Positions 32,985 through 41,428 of a DNA stretch of 44,911 bases are shown here, piece by piece. The position numbers and the translations under genes were made by a program. Each line of letters begins with the position of its first letter. Positions within the stretch are counted from its first letter, which is position 1. The DNA is from Firmicutes bacterium UBA5010 (GTDB lineage: Bacteria; Bacillota; Clostridia; Tissierellales; Sedimentibacteraceae). The notes below the pieces were generated by a model. That model was not told the origin of the DNA, did no database searches, and was given only the letters and a program-made list of their open reading frames with translations. The stretch covers positions 7,626-52,536 of the forward strand of contig DGYI01000048.1 in NCBI GenBank assembly GCA_002396645.1, in the 5' to 3' direction.

Positions 32985-33112
32985 ATTAGTATACACTTTT
33001 CGCGAAAATTGTCATATATTGTACTAGATGCACTTCAATTTATTTATCCCCCAAAATTAAAATTGTTAGTGCATCAACTAATATCCCCTTAAATTAAGAA
33101 AGGAAGATTTTA
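32985..33112. promoter_or_regulatory. Spacer with palindromes upstream of the Cys-rich protein gene
   Basis: Two inverted repeats: TTTTCGCGAAAA (32997-33008), and a larger one, ATGCACT-T-CAATTT with AAATTG-TT-AGTGCAT, spanning about 33028-33076 around a C-rich loop. The second lies in the leader of the small cysteine-rich protein gene, whose ribosome site is AGAAAGGAAG before ATG 33113. No clear promoter could be fixed. Confidence 0.45.
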
Positions 33113-33403
33113 ATGGCTCGTAATAATCCATGCTCAAATGTACAAAGCGAATTTGGTGAAGGCTGCTACAGATCAGGAGATGTATTCTTTATATATTGTA
33201 CACCTTATTCAAACCAATTATTAAGCGAAAGATGTAACGGAGTTGTTTCCCCCGGAGGCGGAAGTAATGGCAGATGTAATGGAAATGTCTCCCCTGGAGG
33301 CGGCGGATGCAGAAGATGCTGCTGTCGCAGAAATTGCTGCAGAAATAATTCAGGATGCAACTCAGCTTTTGTAGGCGGAGATTTCGGTAACTGTTTTTAT
33401 TAA
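33113..33403 (+). CDS. Small cysteine- and glycine-rich protein of unknown function
   Basis: 96 residues with 13 cysteines. The first 40 residues are soluble-like (MARNNPCSNVQSEFGEGCYR; VFFIYCTPYSNQLL). A short repeat, RCNGVVSPGGG / RCNGNVSPGGG, follows, and then a dense basic Cys cluster (CRRCCCRRNCCRN) and a glycine-rich tail ending FGNCFY. There is no signal peptide or membrane segment. Such composition occurs in spore-coat or metal-binding proteins, but no family was recognised. It is flanked by its own leader and a strong terminator, so it is a separate transcription unit. Confidence 0.7.
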   Translation: MARNNPCSNVQSEFGEGCYRSGDVFFIYCTPYSNQLLSERCNGVVSPGGGSNGRCNGNVSPGGGGCRRCCCRRNCCRNNSGCNSAFVGGDFGNCFY

Positions 33404-33448
33404 CAATATTTTCAATATTGTTAGAATTTAAATTCCATACAGATAAAA

Positions 33449-33487
33449 AACGTGGTAAGATAACTATTTTAGTTATTTTACCACGTT
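33449..33487. terminator. Terminator between the Cys-rich gene and the LemA gene
   Basis: A long stem, AACGTGGTAA...TTACCACGTT (outer arms 33449-33458 and 33478-33487), with ATAACTA/TAGTTAT continuing the pairing inside. AT-rich tails on both sides and convergent neighbours make it bidirectional. Confidence 0.8.
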
Positions 33488-33506
33488 ATTAATATATGCA
33501 CTGTCT

Positions 33507-34025
33507 TTAGTCGTTTATATCAAATTTTAAGTATTCTATTTCATTATGTCCGAAAAATTTGACAATAAGATTATGAGGAAATGTCTGCATAAATCTATTG
33601 TGCAGCATCACCGTGTCGTTATAAAATTGCCTGTAAACAGCTATTTTTTCTTCGATTTCAGTTATTTGGTTTTGCAGATTCAAAAATGTTTCATTTGCTT
33701 TCAGCTCAGGATAAGATTCTGCTAAAATATATAATTTGTCTATATCGCAATTCAACTCTGAATTATTCTTTATATTTTCATTAGCTGACTCCGAATTAAT
33801 CAATCTTTGTCTAAGCTCGGTTATCGATACAAATAAATCCTTTTCATATACGGCATATTTCTTTGAAACTTCAACTAAATTAGGTATTATATTTACTTTT
33901 GCTTTCAGTTGAACACTTATCTGCGCCCAACTGTTGCTAACCTTTAATTCCCATTGCAATGCCTTATTATAAACATATATTACATAAATTCCTAAAATTA
34001 TAATTAATATAGCTAATATTTTCAT
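33507..34025 (-). CDS. LemA family protein
   Basis: 172 residues: an N-terminal membrane segment (MKILAILIIILGIYVIYVYN) followed by the four-helix LemA core (NSWAQISVQLKAKVNIIPNL; YPELKANETFLNLQNQITEI; IAVYRQFYNDTVMLHNRFMQ). LemA proteins are membrane-anchored helical proteins of uncertain function and often lie beside TPM-type or DUF2207 membrane genes. The DUF2207 gene is directly upstream on the same strand (17 nt). ATG at 34025 with GGAGGTG. Confidence 0.93.
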   Translation of the reverse strand: MKILAILIIILGIYVIYVYNKALQWELKVSNSWAQISVQLKAKVNIIPNLVEVSKKYAVYEKDLFVSITELRQRLINSESANENIKNNSELNCDIDKLYILAESYPELKANETFLNLQNQITEIEEKIAVYRQFYNDTVMLHNRFMQTFPHNLIVKFFGHNEIEYLKFDIND

Positions 34026-34042
34026 AGAACACCTCCTGTATT

Positions 34043-35887
34043 TTAACTGCAGCCACCCCCGCCGCCGCCTCCACCTCCGCCGCCTCCAGAGGAGAATCCG
34101 CCTCCCGAACCGCCGGCAGAGCTGCTTGCTGAAAAAGCATTCTTTATACTGCTTCCCAAGCTATTAACAGAATCAAACATACTGCTGTTAAAGCTTGCTT
34201 TTCCATTGCTTAAATCATACATCATATATAAATTATACATATTGTTTCTTCGGAAATACTCAGCATTATTAAGCTGAGGATACATTTTCGGCAGCTCCTT
34301 GAGTATTTGTTTGCCCATTCCTATAGCAACCGCATATACAATATATTTTTCCCATAGTATTAAATCAGGCAGTTCCTTTTCATTAAAGGATGTAAAGTCT
34401 TTAAGAAAATTTTTATATCCTTCCCATAGAGCTAATTCGTCTTCTCCGCTTTGCGATAATCTTCTGCATCCTATCATACAAGTCATGATTACAAATACAA
34501 ATAAAAACATACAAATTCCTAAAACATACTGCTTAAGTATTAAAGAAATTATAGCTATAATAATAAAAGCAATCATTCCGATAATATAGTTTTTGGTATA
34601 TTTTTTCAGAGAATTATCGATAAAACCCATTTCTTTAATTTTATCATTTGATTCCTTCATAAATTTATTGAATGTTGAAATTACTGAATCAGAATGTTTC
34701 TCAATATATTTTTTAATGGTCTTCTGGTTAAGTGTGAAATCTCCGCCTGCCATTTCATTTATAAAATTGAGCATTGTTCTCTCATGCTGCTTTAATTCAT
34801 TCGTATTTTTGTCTTTGTTTATAGTTATAATTAAGCTATTTTTACGTAAATTTTCGTCTTTACTTAACGAAACAAAGCCTTTAAGGCTAAGGTCAAGCAA
34901 GGTAGATGTAAACCTTTCGTCATAGCTATATCTTGGTTTATAAAATCCCATTAAGTCAATAACTTCAGATGGAGTTAATCCTGCTTTTGATAATTCTCTG
35001 TAATATTCAGGCTTAAAGAGCGGCAAGAATCTTTTGCTTAATTTGCTGCTGATTACTATTATATACACAGATAAAGCTATGAATAATAAAACCGGTAGAA
35101 TAAAAAATGTAACTAGATTTTTCTTTGCTGATTCACGTTCAGAATTAGCTTTATCGGCAAAGCCTTTCTCTTCGGCCAATATACTGTTTAATGCATTACC
35201 GCTCTTATAATTGGTACTCTCATTAAATAATTGTTTCGGAGCAGCTATTCTTGCTTCTACATATGTATATTTAGGTACTCTATCTACCATCAAGTTTACA
35301 AGCTCAGAACTTTCTATTCTTACAAGACCTGTCAAGGGTCCGTGTGCCCAGGCTCTGATGTCGGCTTTATCAGCCCCAGCAGGAAGATTAATATTTGCAG
35401 AAACATTATTTAATGGTATTTGCCACTCATCACCGATTACTTTCCAATAAAATTCCGCTATATCATCATGTATAATTACTGCATTTTCTACTACATATGA
35501 TATTTTAAATGTTTTGCTTTCATTTTGTGCTGTATAATATATTTCTGAATCTAAACTTTTTTTAGAACTTTCTATAGCATAGCAATTTTCAGGCTTATTT
35601 TTGTCAAAGCTATTAAGCTTTTCATATTCTGTATCTCCCTCCGAAACTCTGAAATCATTTATAAAATAGTTTCCTGAAAGAGGAATATTGCGCGTAAATT
35701 TTGTAAACTTGCCTCCGACATATCTCATTGTCCAATATTCTTCAAACAAGGCACTCCCATCATTTCGCAATGTGATATTTATATCCAGCTTATCACAGCT
35801 GTATGATTTATCATCGGCATAAGTATTTGTTAGCATTGAAAAAATCATTGTTAGAACAAGTAAGAATGAAAAAATTTTTTTAATCAA
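34043..35887 (-). CDS. DUF2207 membrane protein with poly-glycine tail
   Basis: 614 residues. A signal peptide (MIKKIFSFLLVLTMIFSMLT) leads to an extracellular beta domain typical of DUF2207 (DKLDINITLRNDGSALFEEY; DIAEFYWKVIGDEWQIPLNN). A first membrane helix lies near residue 260, a cytoplasmic winged-helix-like region near 300-400, and two more helices near 430-470. The tail ends in a serine/glycine stretch of about 25 residues closing with CS, a hallmark of this family. The start is TTG 35887 with GGGAGG 8 nt upstream. It is linked to the LemA gene, with which it may form a membrane complex. Confidence 0.9.
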   Translation of the reverse strand: MIKKIFSFLLVLTMIFSMLTNTYADDKSYSCDKLDINITLRNDGSALFEEYWTMRYVGGKFTKFTRNIPLSGNYFINDFRVSEGDTEYEKLNSFDKNKPENCYAIESSKKSLDSEIYYTAQNESKTFKISYVVENAVIIHDDIAEFYWKVIGDEWQIPLNNVSANINLPAGADKADIRAWAHGPLTGLVRIESSELVNLMVDRVPKYTYVEARIAAPKQLFNESTNYKSGNALNSILAEEKGFADKANSERESAKKNLVTFFILPVLLFIALSVYIIVISSKLSKRFLPLFKPEYYRELSKAGLTPSEVIDLMGFYKPRYSYDERFTSTLLDLSLKGFVSLSKDENLRKNSLIITINKDKNTNELKQHERTMLNFINEMAGGDFTLNQKTIKKYIEKHSDSVISTFNKFMKESNDKIKEMGFIDNSLKKYTKNYIIGMIAFIIIAIISLILKQYVLGICMFLFVFVIMTCMIGCRRLSQSGEDELALWEGYKNFLKDFTSFNEKELPDLILWEKYIVYAVAIGMGKQILKELPKMYPQLNNAEYFRRNNMYNLYMMYDLSNGKASFNSSMFDSVNSLGSSIKNAFSASSSAGGSGGGFSSGGGGGGGGGGGGCS

Positions 35888-36063
35888 ATATAGTACCTCC
35901 CGAATTTTATTAATATCATATTTTTCGTAAACTAAAACAATTAAACCCTCACGATATTATTAGTCATTAAAAATATGCATAGTCTCAAGCTTCGCTTGAA
36001 TCTTTTCATATTATACAATATTAATGGTATTACAAAAAATACTAAAACACAAGAAAAATAATT
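35888..36063. other. Spacer upstream of the DUF2207 gene
   Basis: AT-rich region that should hold the promoter for the DUF2207-LemA pair. It also holds a small perfect hairpin TCAAGC-TTC-GCTTGA (35985-35999), of the same stem with TTC-loop form seen near greA and at the right end of the element. No RNA gene is seen. Confidence 0.4.
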
Positions 36064-36093
36064 AAAAAAATAGAGTGTAAACCACTCTATTTT
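36064..36093 (-). terminator. Terminator of the greA-lysS transcript
   Basis: AAAATAGAGTG (36067-36077) pairs perfectly with CACTCTATTTT (36083-36093) around a 5-nt loop. On the minus strand it is followed by seven Ts and lies about 20 nt after the lysS stop codon. Confidence 0.88.
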
Positions 36094-36114
36094 ATATATT
36101 AATTAGTTTAAATC

Positions 36115-37590
36115 TTAATCTATCGGTTTCATTGTCGGGAACAGTATTATATCTCTTATAGATACCTGATTTGTAAGGAACATTATAACTCTGTCCACAC
36201 CTATTCCCAATCCGCCTGTTGGCGGCAATCCTACCTCTATAGCGTTTATGAAGTCATTATCCATCATATGAGCTTCGTCATCGCCTGCTTCTTTTTGTTT
36301 TAACTGGTCTTCAAATCTTTCTCTTTGATCAATCGGATCATTTAACTCAGAGAAAGCATTGGCAATTTCCTTTGTGTTGGCAAATGCTTCAAATCTGTCT
36401 GTAAGTCTCGGGTCCGCTACATTTCTTTTTGCAAGCGGAGAAATTTCAACCGGATGATGCGTAACAAATGTAGGCTGAACAAGATGCTCCTCACAGTATT
36501 CTTCAAATAATGCATTTATAACATGACCTCTCGTCATCAAAGGAGTTATTTCTATATGTTTTTTCTTAGCAACTTCTATGGCTTCTTCATCTGTGTTTAT
36601 AAGGTCAAAATCAATTCCTGTGTATTCCTTAACTATATCCTGCATTCTTACTCTTCTCCAAGGAGGAGTAAAGTCAAGGTCTGTACCGTTATAATTTATT
36701 TTAGTGGTTCCATTAACTTTTTCGCATACATATGCAATAATATTTTCTGTCAATTCCATCATGTCATTGTAGTCGGCATATGCTCTGTATATCTCTATAG
36801 CTGTATATTCAGGATTATGAGTTGCATCCATTCCTTCATTTCTGAACATTTTTCCCATTTCATAAACACCATCTGCTAATCCGCCTACTATTAATCTTTT
36901 CAGATATAATTCGTTGGCAATTCTCATATACATGTCAATATCCAAAGTGTTATGATGTGTGATAAAAGGCCTTGCATTAGCTCCACCGGCTATAACGCTC
37001 AATATAGGGGTATCAACTTCCATATATCCGTTGTTATCCAAATACTCTCTTATTCCTTTTATAATTATATTACGTTTTTTAAATACTTCTTTTGTTTCAG
37101 GATTTACAATCAAATCAACGTATCTTTGTCTGTATCTGATTTCCATATCTTTTAAGCCATGATATTTTTCAGGAAGTGTCTGTAATGATTTAGTCAGTAA
37201 AACTACATTTTCAGCTCTGACTGATATTTCACCCATTTGAGTTCTGAATACCTCACCCTGAACACCTATTATATCTCCAATATCATTACTTTTGAGATAA
37301 TTATATTCTACTTCTCCTAAAGTATCTTGCTTTGCAAATATCTGAATTCTTCCAAATGTGTCTTGAATATCATAAAAGCCGACCTTACCCTGACCCCTTT
37401 TTGACATTATTCTTCCGGCTATCGATACAGTTTTACCTTCCATTTCGGTAAACTTATCCTTTATCTCCTCACTATTGCTTGTAACATTAAATTTTGAAAT
37501 CTCGAAAGGGTTTCTTCCAACTCTTTTCAATTCATTAAATTTGTCTAATCTTACTTGTCTTAAATCACCTTGATTTTGTATTTCAGACAA
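36115..37590 (-). CDS. lysS: Lysyl-tRNA synthetase, class II
   Basis: Charges tRNA-Lys. An N-terminal OB-fold anticodon-binding domain (VSIAGRIMSKRGQGKVGFYD) is followed by the class II core: motif 1 around REYLDNNGYMEVDTPILSVI, motif 2 FRNEGMDATHNPEYTAIEIY and motif 3 GLPPTGGLGIGVDRVIMFLT. About 491 residues. The likely start is the TTG at 37590, 8 nt after the GGTGG ribosome site; the GTG codons at 37602 and 37599 overlap that site. It is the second gene of the greA-lysS unit. Confidence 0.95.
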   Translation of the reverse strand: MSEIQNQGDLRQVRLDKFNELKRVGRNPFEISKFNVTSNSEEIKDKFTEMEGKTVSIAGRIMSKRGQGKVGFYDIQDTFGRIQIFAKQDTLGEVEYNYLKSNDIGDIIGVQGEVFRTQMGEISVRAENVVLLTKSLQTLPEKYHGLKDMEIRYRQRYVDLIVNPETKEVFKKRNIIIKGIREYLDNNGYMEVDTPILSVIAGGANARPFITHHNTLDIDMYMRIANELYLKRLIVGGLADGVYEMGKMFRNEGMDATHNPEYTAIEIYRAYADYNDMMELTENIIAYVCEKVNGTTKINYNGTDLDFTPPWRRVRMQDIVKEYTGIDFDLINTDEEAIEVAKKKHIEITPLMTRGHVINALFEEYCEEHLVQPTFVTHHPVEISPLAKRNVADPRLTDRFEAFANTKEIANAFSELNDPIDQRERFEDQLKQKEAGDDEAHMMDNDFINAIEVGLPPTGGLGIGVDRVIMFLTNQVSIRDIILFPTMKPID

Positions 37591-37602
37591 TTTGCACACC
37601 AC

Positions 37603-37746
37603 CTTTTTTATCCTATTTTGTATTTTTATTCAAGAAAGTCATAAAGAATCAGAACAATTCTTCCATAAAGTGAAGCTCCACATTTACCACAACTTCACTG
37701 AAGAATCGGTACGATTCTTCCATAGAGCGAAACTTCGTTTCGCTCT
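37603..37746 (-). repeat. Hairpin-rich repeat pair between greA and lysS
   Basis: Two related units. Unit B: GAAGAATCG-GTA-CGATTCTTC (37700-37720), then CATA, then AGAGCGAAAC-TTC-GTTTCGCTCT (37724-37746). Unit A: AAGAAT...ATTCTT (37644-37662), CCATA, then AGTGAAG...CTTCACT (37669-37699). Both share the order hairpin, CCATA, hairpin. No T tract follows, so they are not terminators. They look like a duplicated dispersed palindromic repeat that forms RNA structure between the two cistrons. Confidence 0.6.
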
Positions 37747-38217
37747 TTATACTTCCAAAATTTCATATTTTATATTTTCTCCATGAGGAGAAACAACCTC
37801 AATCACATCGCCTGGTTTTTTGCCTAGCAAAGCTGTTCCCAGCGGAGAAACATTTGATATTTTACCTCTGAACGGATCAGCCTCTGCTGAGCCTACTATA
37901 TTATATTCCATTATTTCATCAAATTCAATATCTCTTATTGTAACTTTTGAGCCTATTCCAACAGTTCCTTTTTGTTTATGCTCCTCTATTATCTTAGCGT
38001 GTTTAAGCATCATTTCTAATTTGGCAACTCTTTTTTCTACAAGAGCCTGTTCATTTTTTGCTTCATCATATTCAGCATTTTCGCTTATATCGCCAAACGC
38101 CAAGGCTGTTTTTATTTTTTCCGCTACTTCTTTACGTCTAACTGATTTTAAATTTTCTAATTCATTTGTAAGTTCTGTATAACCCTCAGCAGTAAGTAAT
38201 ATTACATTATTATCCAT
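37747..38217 (-). CDS. greA: Transcription elongation factor GreA
   Basis: 156-residue factor that stimulates cleavage of backtracked RNA by RNA polymerase. The N-terminal coiled coil (LTNELENLKSVRRKEVAEKI; FGDISENAEYDEAKNEQALV, with the conserved acidic tip) and the C-terminal FKBP-like domain (FRGKISNVSPLGTALLGKKP) are complete. ATG at 38217 with GGGAGAG; the in-frame TTG at 38232 precedes the ribosome site. It is transcribed from a consensus promoter about 100 bp upstream, with lysS downstream. Confidence 0.95.
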   Translation of the reverse strand: MDNNVILLTAEGYTELTNELENLKSVRRKEVAEKIKTALAFGDISENAEYDEAKNEQALVEKRVAKLEMMLKHAKIIEEHKQKGTVGIGSKVTIRDIEFDEIMEYNIVGSAEADPFRGKISNVSPLGTALLGKKPGDVIEVVSPHGENIKYEILEV

Positions 38218-38314
38218 GCCATCTCTCCCCAAAAATTATATCTACTATTTTTGCAAAATGCAAATATCTTTATGCCAGAATCATGTACAAAGTATTTTGT
38301 CAGTTAATTAACAC

Positions 38315-38343
38315 ATTATATTAAAGTTATGTAAATATGTCAA
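38315..38343 (-). promoter_or_regulatory. Consensus promoter of greA-lysS
   Basis: On the minus strand TTGACA (38343-38338) and TATAAT (38320-38315) with exactly 17 bp between, a perfect sigma-A consensus in both boxes. It separates greA-lysS from the upstream dusB gene. Confidence 0.88.
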
Positions 38344-38380
38344 CCATTATTTTGTATAAAAAACAGTGAAAAAACTATTT

Positions 38381-39361
38381 TCAGGCTAAGGTTTTAAGAT
38401 AATTATCAAGCAGTTCATACAGCGATTCTAAATTGTCTATCTTGTTTATTTCGCATCTTGTCTCTGATGAATTTTTAAGACCTTTAATATACCAACCTGC
38501 ATGCTTGCGCATTTCAAGAACTGTCAATTTTTCAGGTAATTCATTACTTAGCATTTGTGCATGCTTTTTCAGCATTTCTATTCTTTGTACAGGTGTGGGA
38601 ATAACTATCTTATCTTCATTGTTCAGAGCATTTACCAAATTCCCGACAAGCCACGGATTTCCCAAAACTCCTCTGGCTACCATTATACCGTCACAGTTTG
38701 TCTGGTTTATTAAATTCAGGGCGTCCTCAACGCTAAAAACATCTCCGTTGCCTATTACAGGTATTGAAACACTATTTTTAACTTCCTTTATAATATTATA
38801 GTCCGCTTTTCCCGAATAAAACTGCTCTCTATGACGCCCATGAACCGTTATGGCATCTGCACCGCTGCTTTCTATCACCTTAGCAAATTCTACTGCATTT
38901 ATACTGTCAGCATCCCAGCCTGAGCGGAATTTAACCGTTAAAGGCTTTTTAGAAACAGCTTTCACCCTTTTGACTATTTCTCCTGCCAATTTCGGAGTTT
39001 TCATCAAGGCTGCCCCATCGCCGTTTTTCACTATTTTAGGTGCGGGACATCCCATATTGATATCTATTATATCAATATTTTTCAAATCATTGATTACAGT
39101 TTCAACCACGTATGCCATTATATCAGGCTCATTGCCGAATATCTGCATAGATATAGGTCTGTCATATTCATTTGTTTTGATTAATTCTTCTGTTTTTTTA
39201 TCTTTATAGTACAATCCTTTAGCGCTTACCATTTCTGTTGAAACAAGCCCTGCTCCGAATTCCTTGCAAATTGTTCTGAATGTTAAATCTGTTATGCCTG
39301 CCATCGGCGCTAATATTACATTGTTTTCTAAATTCAAATCTTTAATTTTCAGCTTGTTCAT
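38381..39361 (-). CDS. dusB: tRNA-dihydrouridine synthase (DusB family)
   Basis: FMN-dependent reduction of uridines in tRNA. Motifs: LAPMAGITDLTFR, the catalytic cysteine in DINMGCPAPKIVKNGDGAAL, VKFRSGWD, ITVHGRHREQFYSG, IGNGDVFSVEDAL and MVARGVLGNPWLV. About 326 residues. ATG at 39361 has GGTGG upstream and lies 19 nt inside the end of the biotin-ligase-like gene, so translation is coupled. The ATG at 39376 precedes the ribosome site. Confidence 0.94.
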   Translation of the reverse strand: MNKLKIKDLNLENNVILAPMAGITDLTFRTICKEFGAGLVSTEMVSAKGLYYKDKKTEELIKTNEYDRPISMQIFGNEPDIMAYVVETVINDLKNIDIIDINMGCPAPKIVKNGDGAALMKTPKLAGEIVKRVKAVSKKPLTVKFRSGWDADSINAVEFAKVIESSGADAITVHGRHREQFYSGKADYNIIKEVKNSVSIPVIGNGDVFSVEDALNLINQTNCDGIMVARGVLGNPWLVGNLVNALNNEDKIVIPTPVQRIEMLKKHAQMLSNELPEKLTVLEMRKHAGWYIKGLKNSSETRCEINKIDNLESLYELLDNYLKTLA

Positions 39362-40151
39362 CTGTCCACCATTCAATAATATCCTGTCCGTATTTTAAAA
39401 GTCCTCTTGCTTTATTATTGTCTATTATCTCTATTTCTCCGAACCTATTAATGTCTATAGCTTCAACTTTTCTCACAGTTTTTTTATTTATTATTTTAAC
39501 TCCTATTGTCTTCCCTAAAATACAATTATAATTTCTGAATATCTCTAAGGAGCTTTTAAGCTTCTTAGTTTCTATTAATTCATCATAGTATATTTCAATT
39601 CTGTTCAAAATATTACTGATTATGCTTTCTTTATTTATTTCCTCACCAAACACATCAAATAATGTAGCTTTCGTAATGCCCTTGTCATCTTCTTCATTTT
39701 TATCTGAAAGATTTATATAGATACTGATAATCAAGCTGTCATTATCTTTTTTAAGTATTTTTTCAGAAAAAACACTGCAGATTTTTTTATCATTTACATA
39801 AACATCATTGGGCCACTTTATGTAGCAATTGATTTTATCATCTAATTGCAATATAGATTCACATACTGCGGCTGCAGCTATTTGAACTGCCTGTGAGCTA
39901 TAATCATGCTTTCCGCTGTTTTTGAAAATTACACTCATAAAAATCCCTTCAATAAGCTTGCTGCACCATAACTTGCTGTTCTTTAGCTTTATGTCTTCTT
40001 GTCTTTGAGTCAGAACTAACATACCGCTTGGACAATTTTCACTTATATTCTTAGCTTTCGCATGAACAGACAATAAATCTTCAAACTGCACAAATGTTTG
40101 ACCTACATATCCGGTTGATAAGTTATCCTTTATCTTCTCATAATCGTACAT
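39342..40151 (-). CDS. Divergent biotin-protein ligase family protein without HTH
   Basis: 269 residues resembling the catalytic and C-terminal domains of BirA, without the N-terminal DNA-binding domain. The catalytic lysine motif is intact (INCYIKWPNDVYVNDKKICS), and the C-terminal SH3-like domain is present (NYNCILGKTIGVKI ... EIEIIDNNKARGLLKYGQDI). The biotinyl-AMP loop, usually GRGRxGRxW, is replaced by DIKLKNSKLW, so the enzyme may be altered in substrate or activity. It lies between the malic enzyme gene (21 nt upstream) and dusB (overlapping). Confidence 0.75.
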   Translation of the reverse strand: MYDYEKIKDNLSTGYVGQTFVQFEDLLSVHAKAKNISENCPSGMLVLTQRQEDIKLKNSKLWCSKLIEGIFMSVIFKNSGKHDYSSQAVQIAAAAVCESILQLDDKINCYIKWPNDVYVNDKKICSVFSEKILKKDNDSLIISIYINLSDKNEEDDKGITKATLFDVFGEEINKESIISNILNRIEIYYDELIETKKLKSSLEIFRNYNCILGKTIGVKIINKKTVRKVEAIDINRFGEIEIIDNNKARGLLKYGQDIIEWWTDEQAEN

Positions 40152-40172
40152 TAAATTCTCCTAAAAACGGCA

Positions 40173-41336
40173 TTATATGCTGCTCGGACTGTACGCCTTT
40201 GCTACTGCCTCTGATACCGCACTGGCTACTCTTTTATCAAACGGATTAGGAATTATGTAATCTTCTTTTAATTCACTTTCGTCTATTAAATTTGCAATAG
40301 CATAGGCTGCCGCTATTTTCATATCTTCTGTTATTTTCTTGGCTCTTACGTCCAATGCTCCTCTAAAAATACCCGGAAATGCAAGTACATTATTAATTTG
40401 GTTAGGATAATCAGATCTTCCTGTGCCTATTACTCTTATACCAGCCTGTTTTGCTGCCTCAGGCATTATTTCCGGAACAGGATTAGCCATAGCAAATACT
40501 ATAGCATCTTCATTCATAAGCTTGACCATTTTTTCAGTCAATACATTCGCGGAGGAAACCCCTACGAATACATCTGCTGATTTTAACGCGTCTTCAAGAT
40601 TTCCTGACAGCTTTCGATTATTAGTATTTTGTGCTATCCAGAGTTTATGAGCTTCTAAGTCTTTTCTTGTTTCTTCTAAAATTCCTTTTCTGTCACAAAC
40701 AACTATATTCTTTACACCAAGAGAAATCAACATTTTAGTAATTGCTGTTCCTGCTGCTCCCGGTCCGTTTATAACAACATTAACAGCAGAAATATCTTTT
40801 TTTACTATCTTTAAAGCATTTATAAGAGCGGCACAAACTACTACAGCCGTTCCGTGCTGGTCATCGTGAAATACAGGTATATCAAGAGCCGCCTGTATTC
40901 TTTCTTCCACCTCAAAGCACTTTGGTGCAGCTATGTCTTCCAGATTTATTCCTCCGAAACTCGGAGCCATATTTATCACTGTATTTACAATATCATCAGC
41001 ATTTTGAGACTTTAAGCAAATAGGAAATCCATCTACTCCTGCAAAGTTTTTAAATAATATGGCCTTTCCTTCCATAACAGGCATAGCTGCTTCGGCACCG
41101 ATATTGCCAAGTCCCAGCACTGCTGTTCCGTCGGATACTATTGCGACTAAATTCCCCTTAGCTGTATACTTATAAACATCATCTACATTTTCATGTATCT
41201 TTTTGCAAGGCTCTGCGACTCCGGGAGTATATGCAATACTCAAATCATCTCTGTTCTCAATCTTTACCTTGCTTTTAACTTCAAGCTTTCCTTTAAATTT
41301 TTCATGCATCTTTAATGCTTCTTCATTATAATTCAC
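40173..41336 (-). CDS. NAD(P)-dependent malic enzyme
   Basis: Oxidative decarboxylation of malate to pyruvate. Motifs: AYTPGVAEPCKKI with the catalytic tyrosine, VSDGTAVLGLGNIGAEAAMP, EGKAILFKNFAGVDGFPICL with the catalytic lysine, FHDDQHGTAVV for metal binding, and the nucleotide fold VVINGPGAAGTAITKMLISL. 387 residues is normal for the short bacterial form. The start is GTG 41336 with AGGAAG 7 nt upstream. A longer frame extends back to 41429 but crosses a terminator hairpin, so its first 31 codons are not real. Confidence 0.93.
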   Translation of the reverse strand: MNYNEEALKMHEKFKGKLEVKSKVKIENRDDLSIAYTPGVAEPCKKIHENVDDVYKYTAKGNLVAIVSDGTAVLGLGNIGAEAAMPVMEGKAILFKNFAGVDGFPICLKSQNADDIVNTVINMAPSFGGINLEDIAAPKCFEVEERIQAALDIPVFHDDQHGTAVVVCAALINALKIVKKDISAVNVVINGPGAAGTAITKMLISLGVKNIVVCDRKGILEETRKDLEAHKLWIAQNTNNRKLSGNLEDALKSADVFVGVSSANVLTEKMVKLMNEDAIVFAMANPVPEIMPEAAKQAGIRVIGTGRSDYPNQINNVLAFPGIFRGALDVRAKKITEDMKIAAAYAIANLIDESELKEDYIIPNPFDKRVASAVSEAVAKAYSPSSI

Positions 41337-41376
41337 GATTATTCTTCCTTTCAACTCAAATGATTTTTTATCATGC

Positions 41377-41420
41377 AAAAAAAGAGCCGAGATATTTTTA
41401 TTGTAAAGATACTTGGCTCT
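41377..41420 (-). terminator. Terminator after the 195-aa hypothetical gene
   Basis: On the minus strand AGAGCCAAGTAT...ATATCTCGGCTCT forms a stem (arms near 41384-41396 and 41408-41420, with one mismatch), followed by seven Ts (41383-41377). It lies just past the stop codon at 41429 and ahead of the malic enzyme ribosome site. Confidence 0.8.
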
Positions 41421-41428
41421 AAAATACA

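Noticed and set aside
37643..37746. Hairpins between greA and lysS as a terminator
   Set aside because: No T run follows any of the stems in the direction of transcription, and lysS has no separate promoter that I can find.
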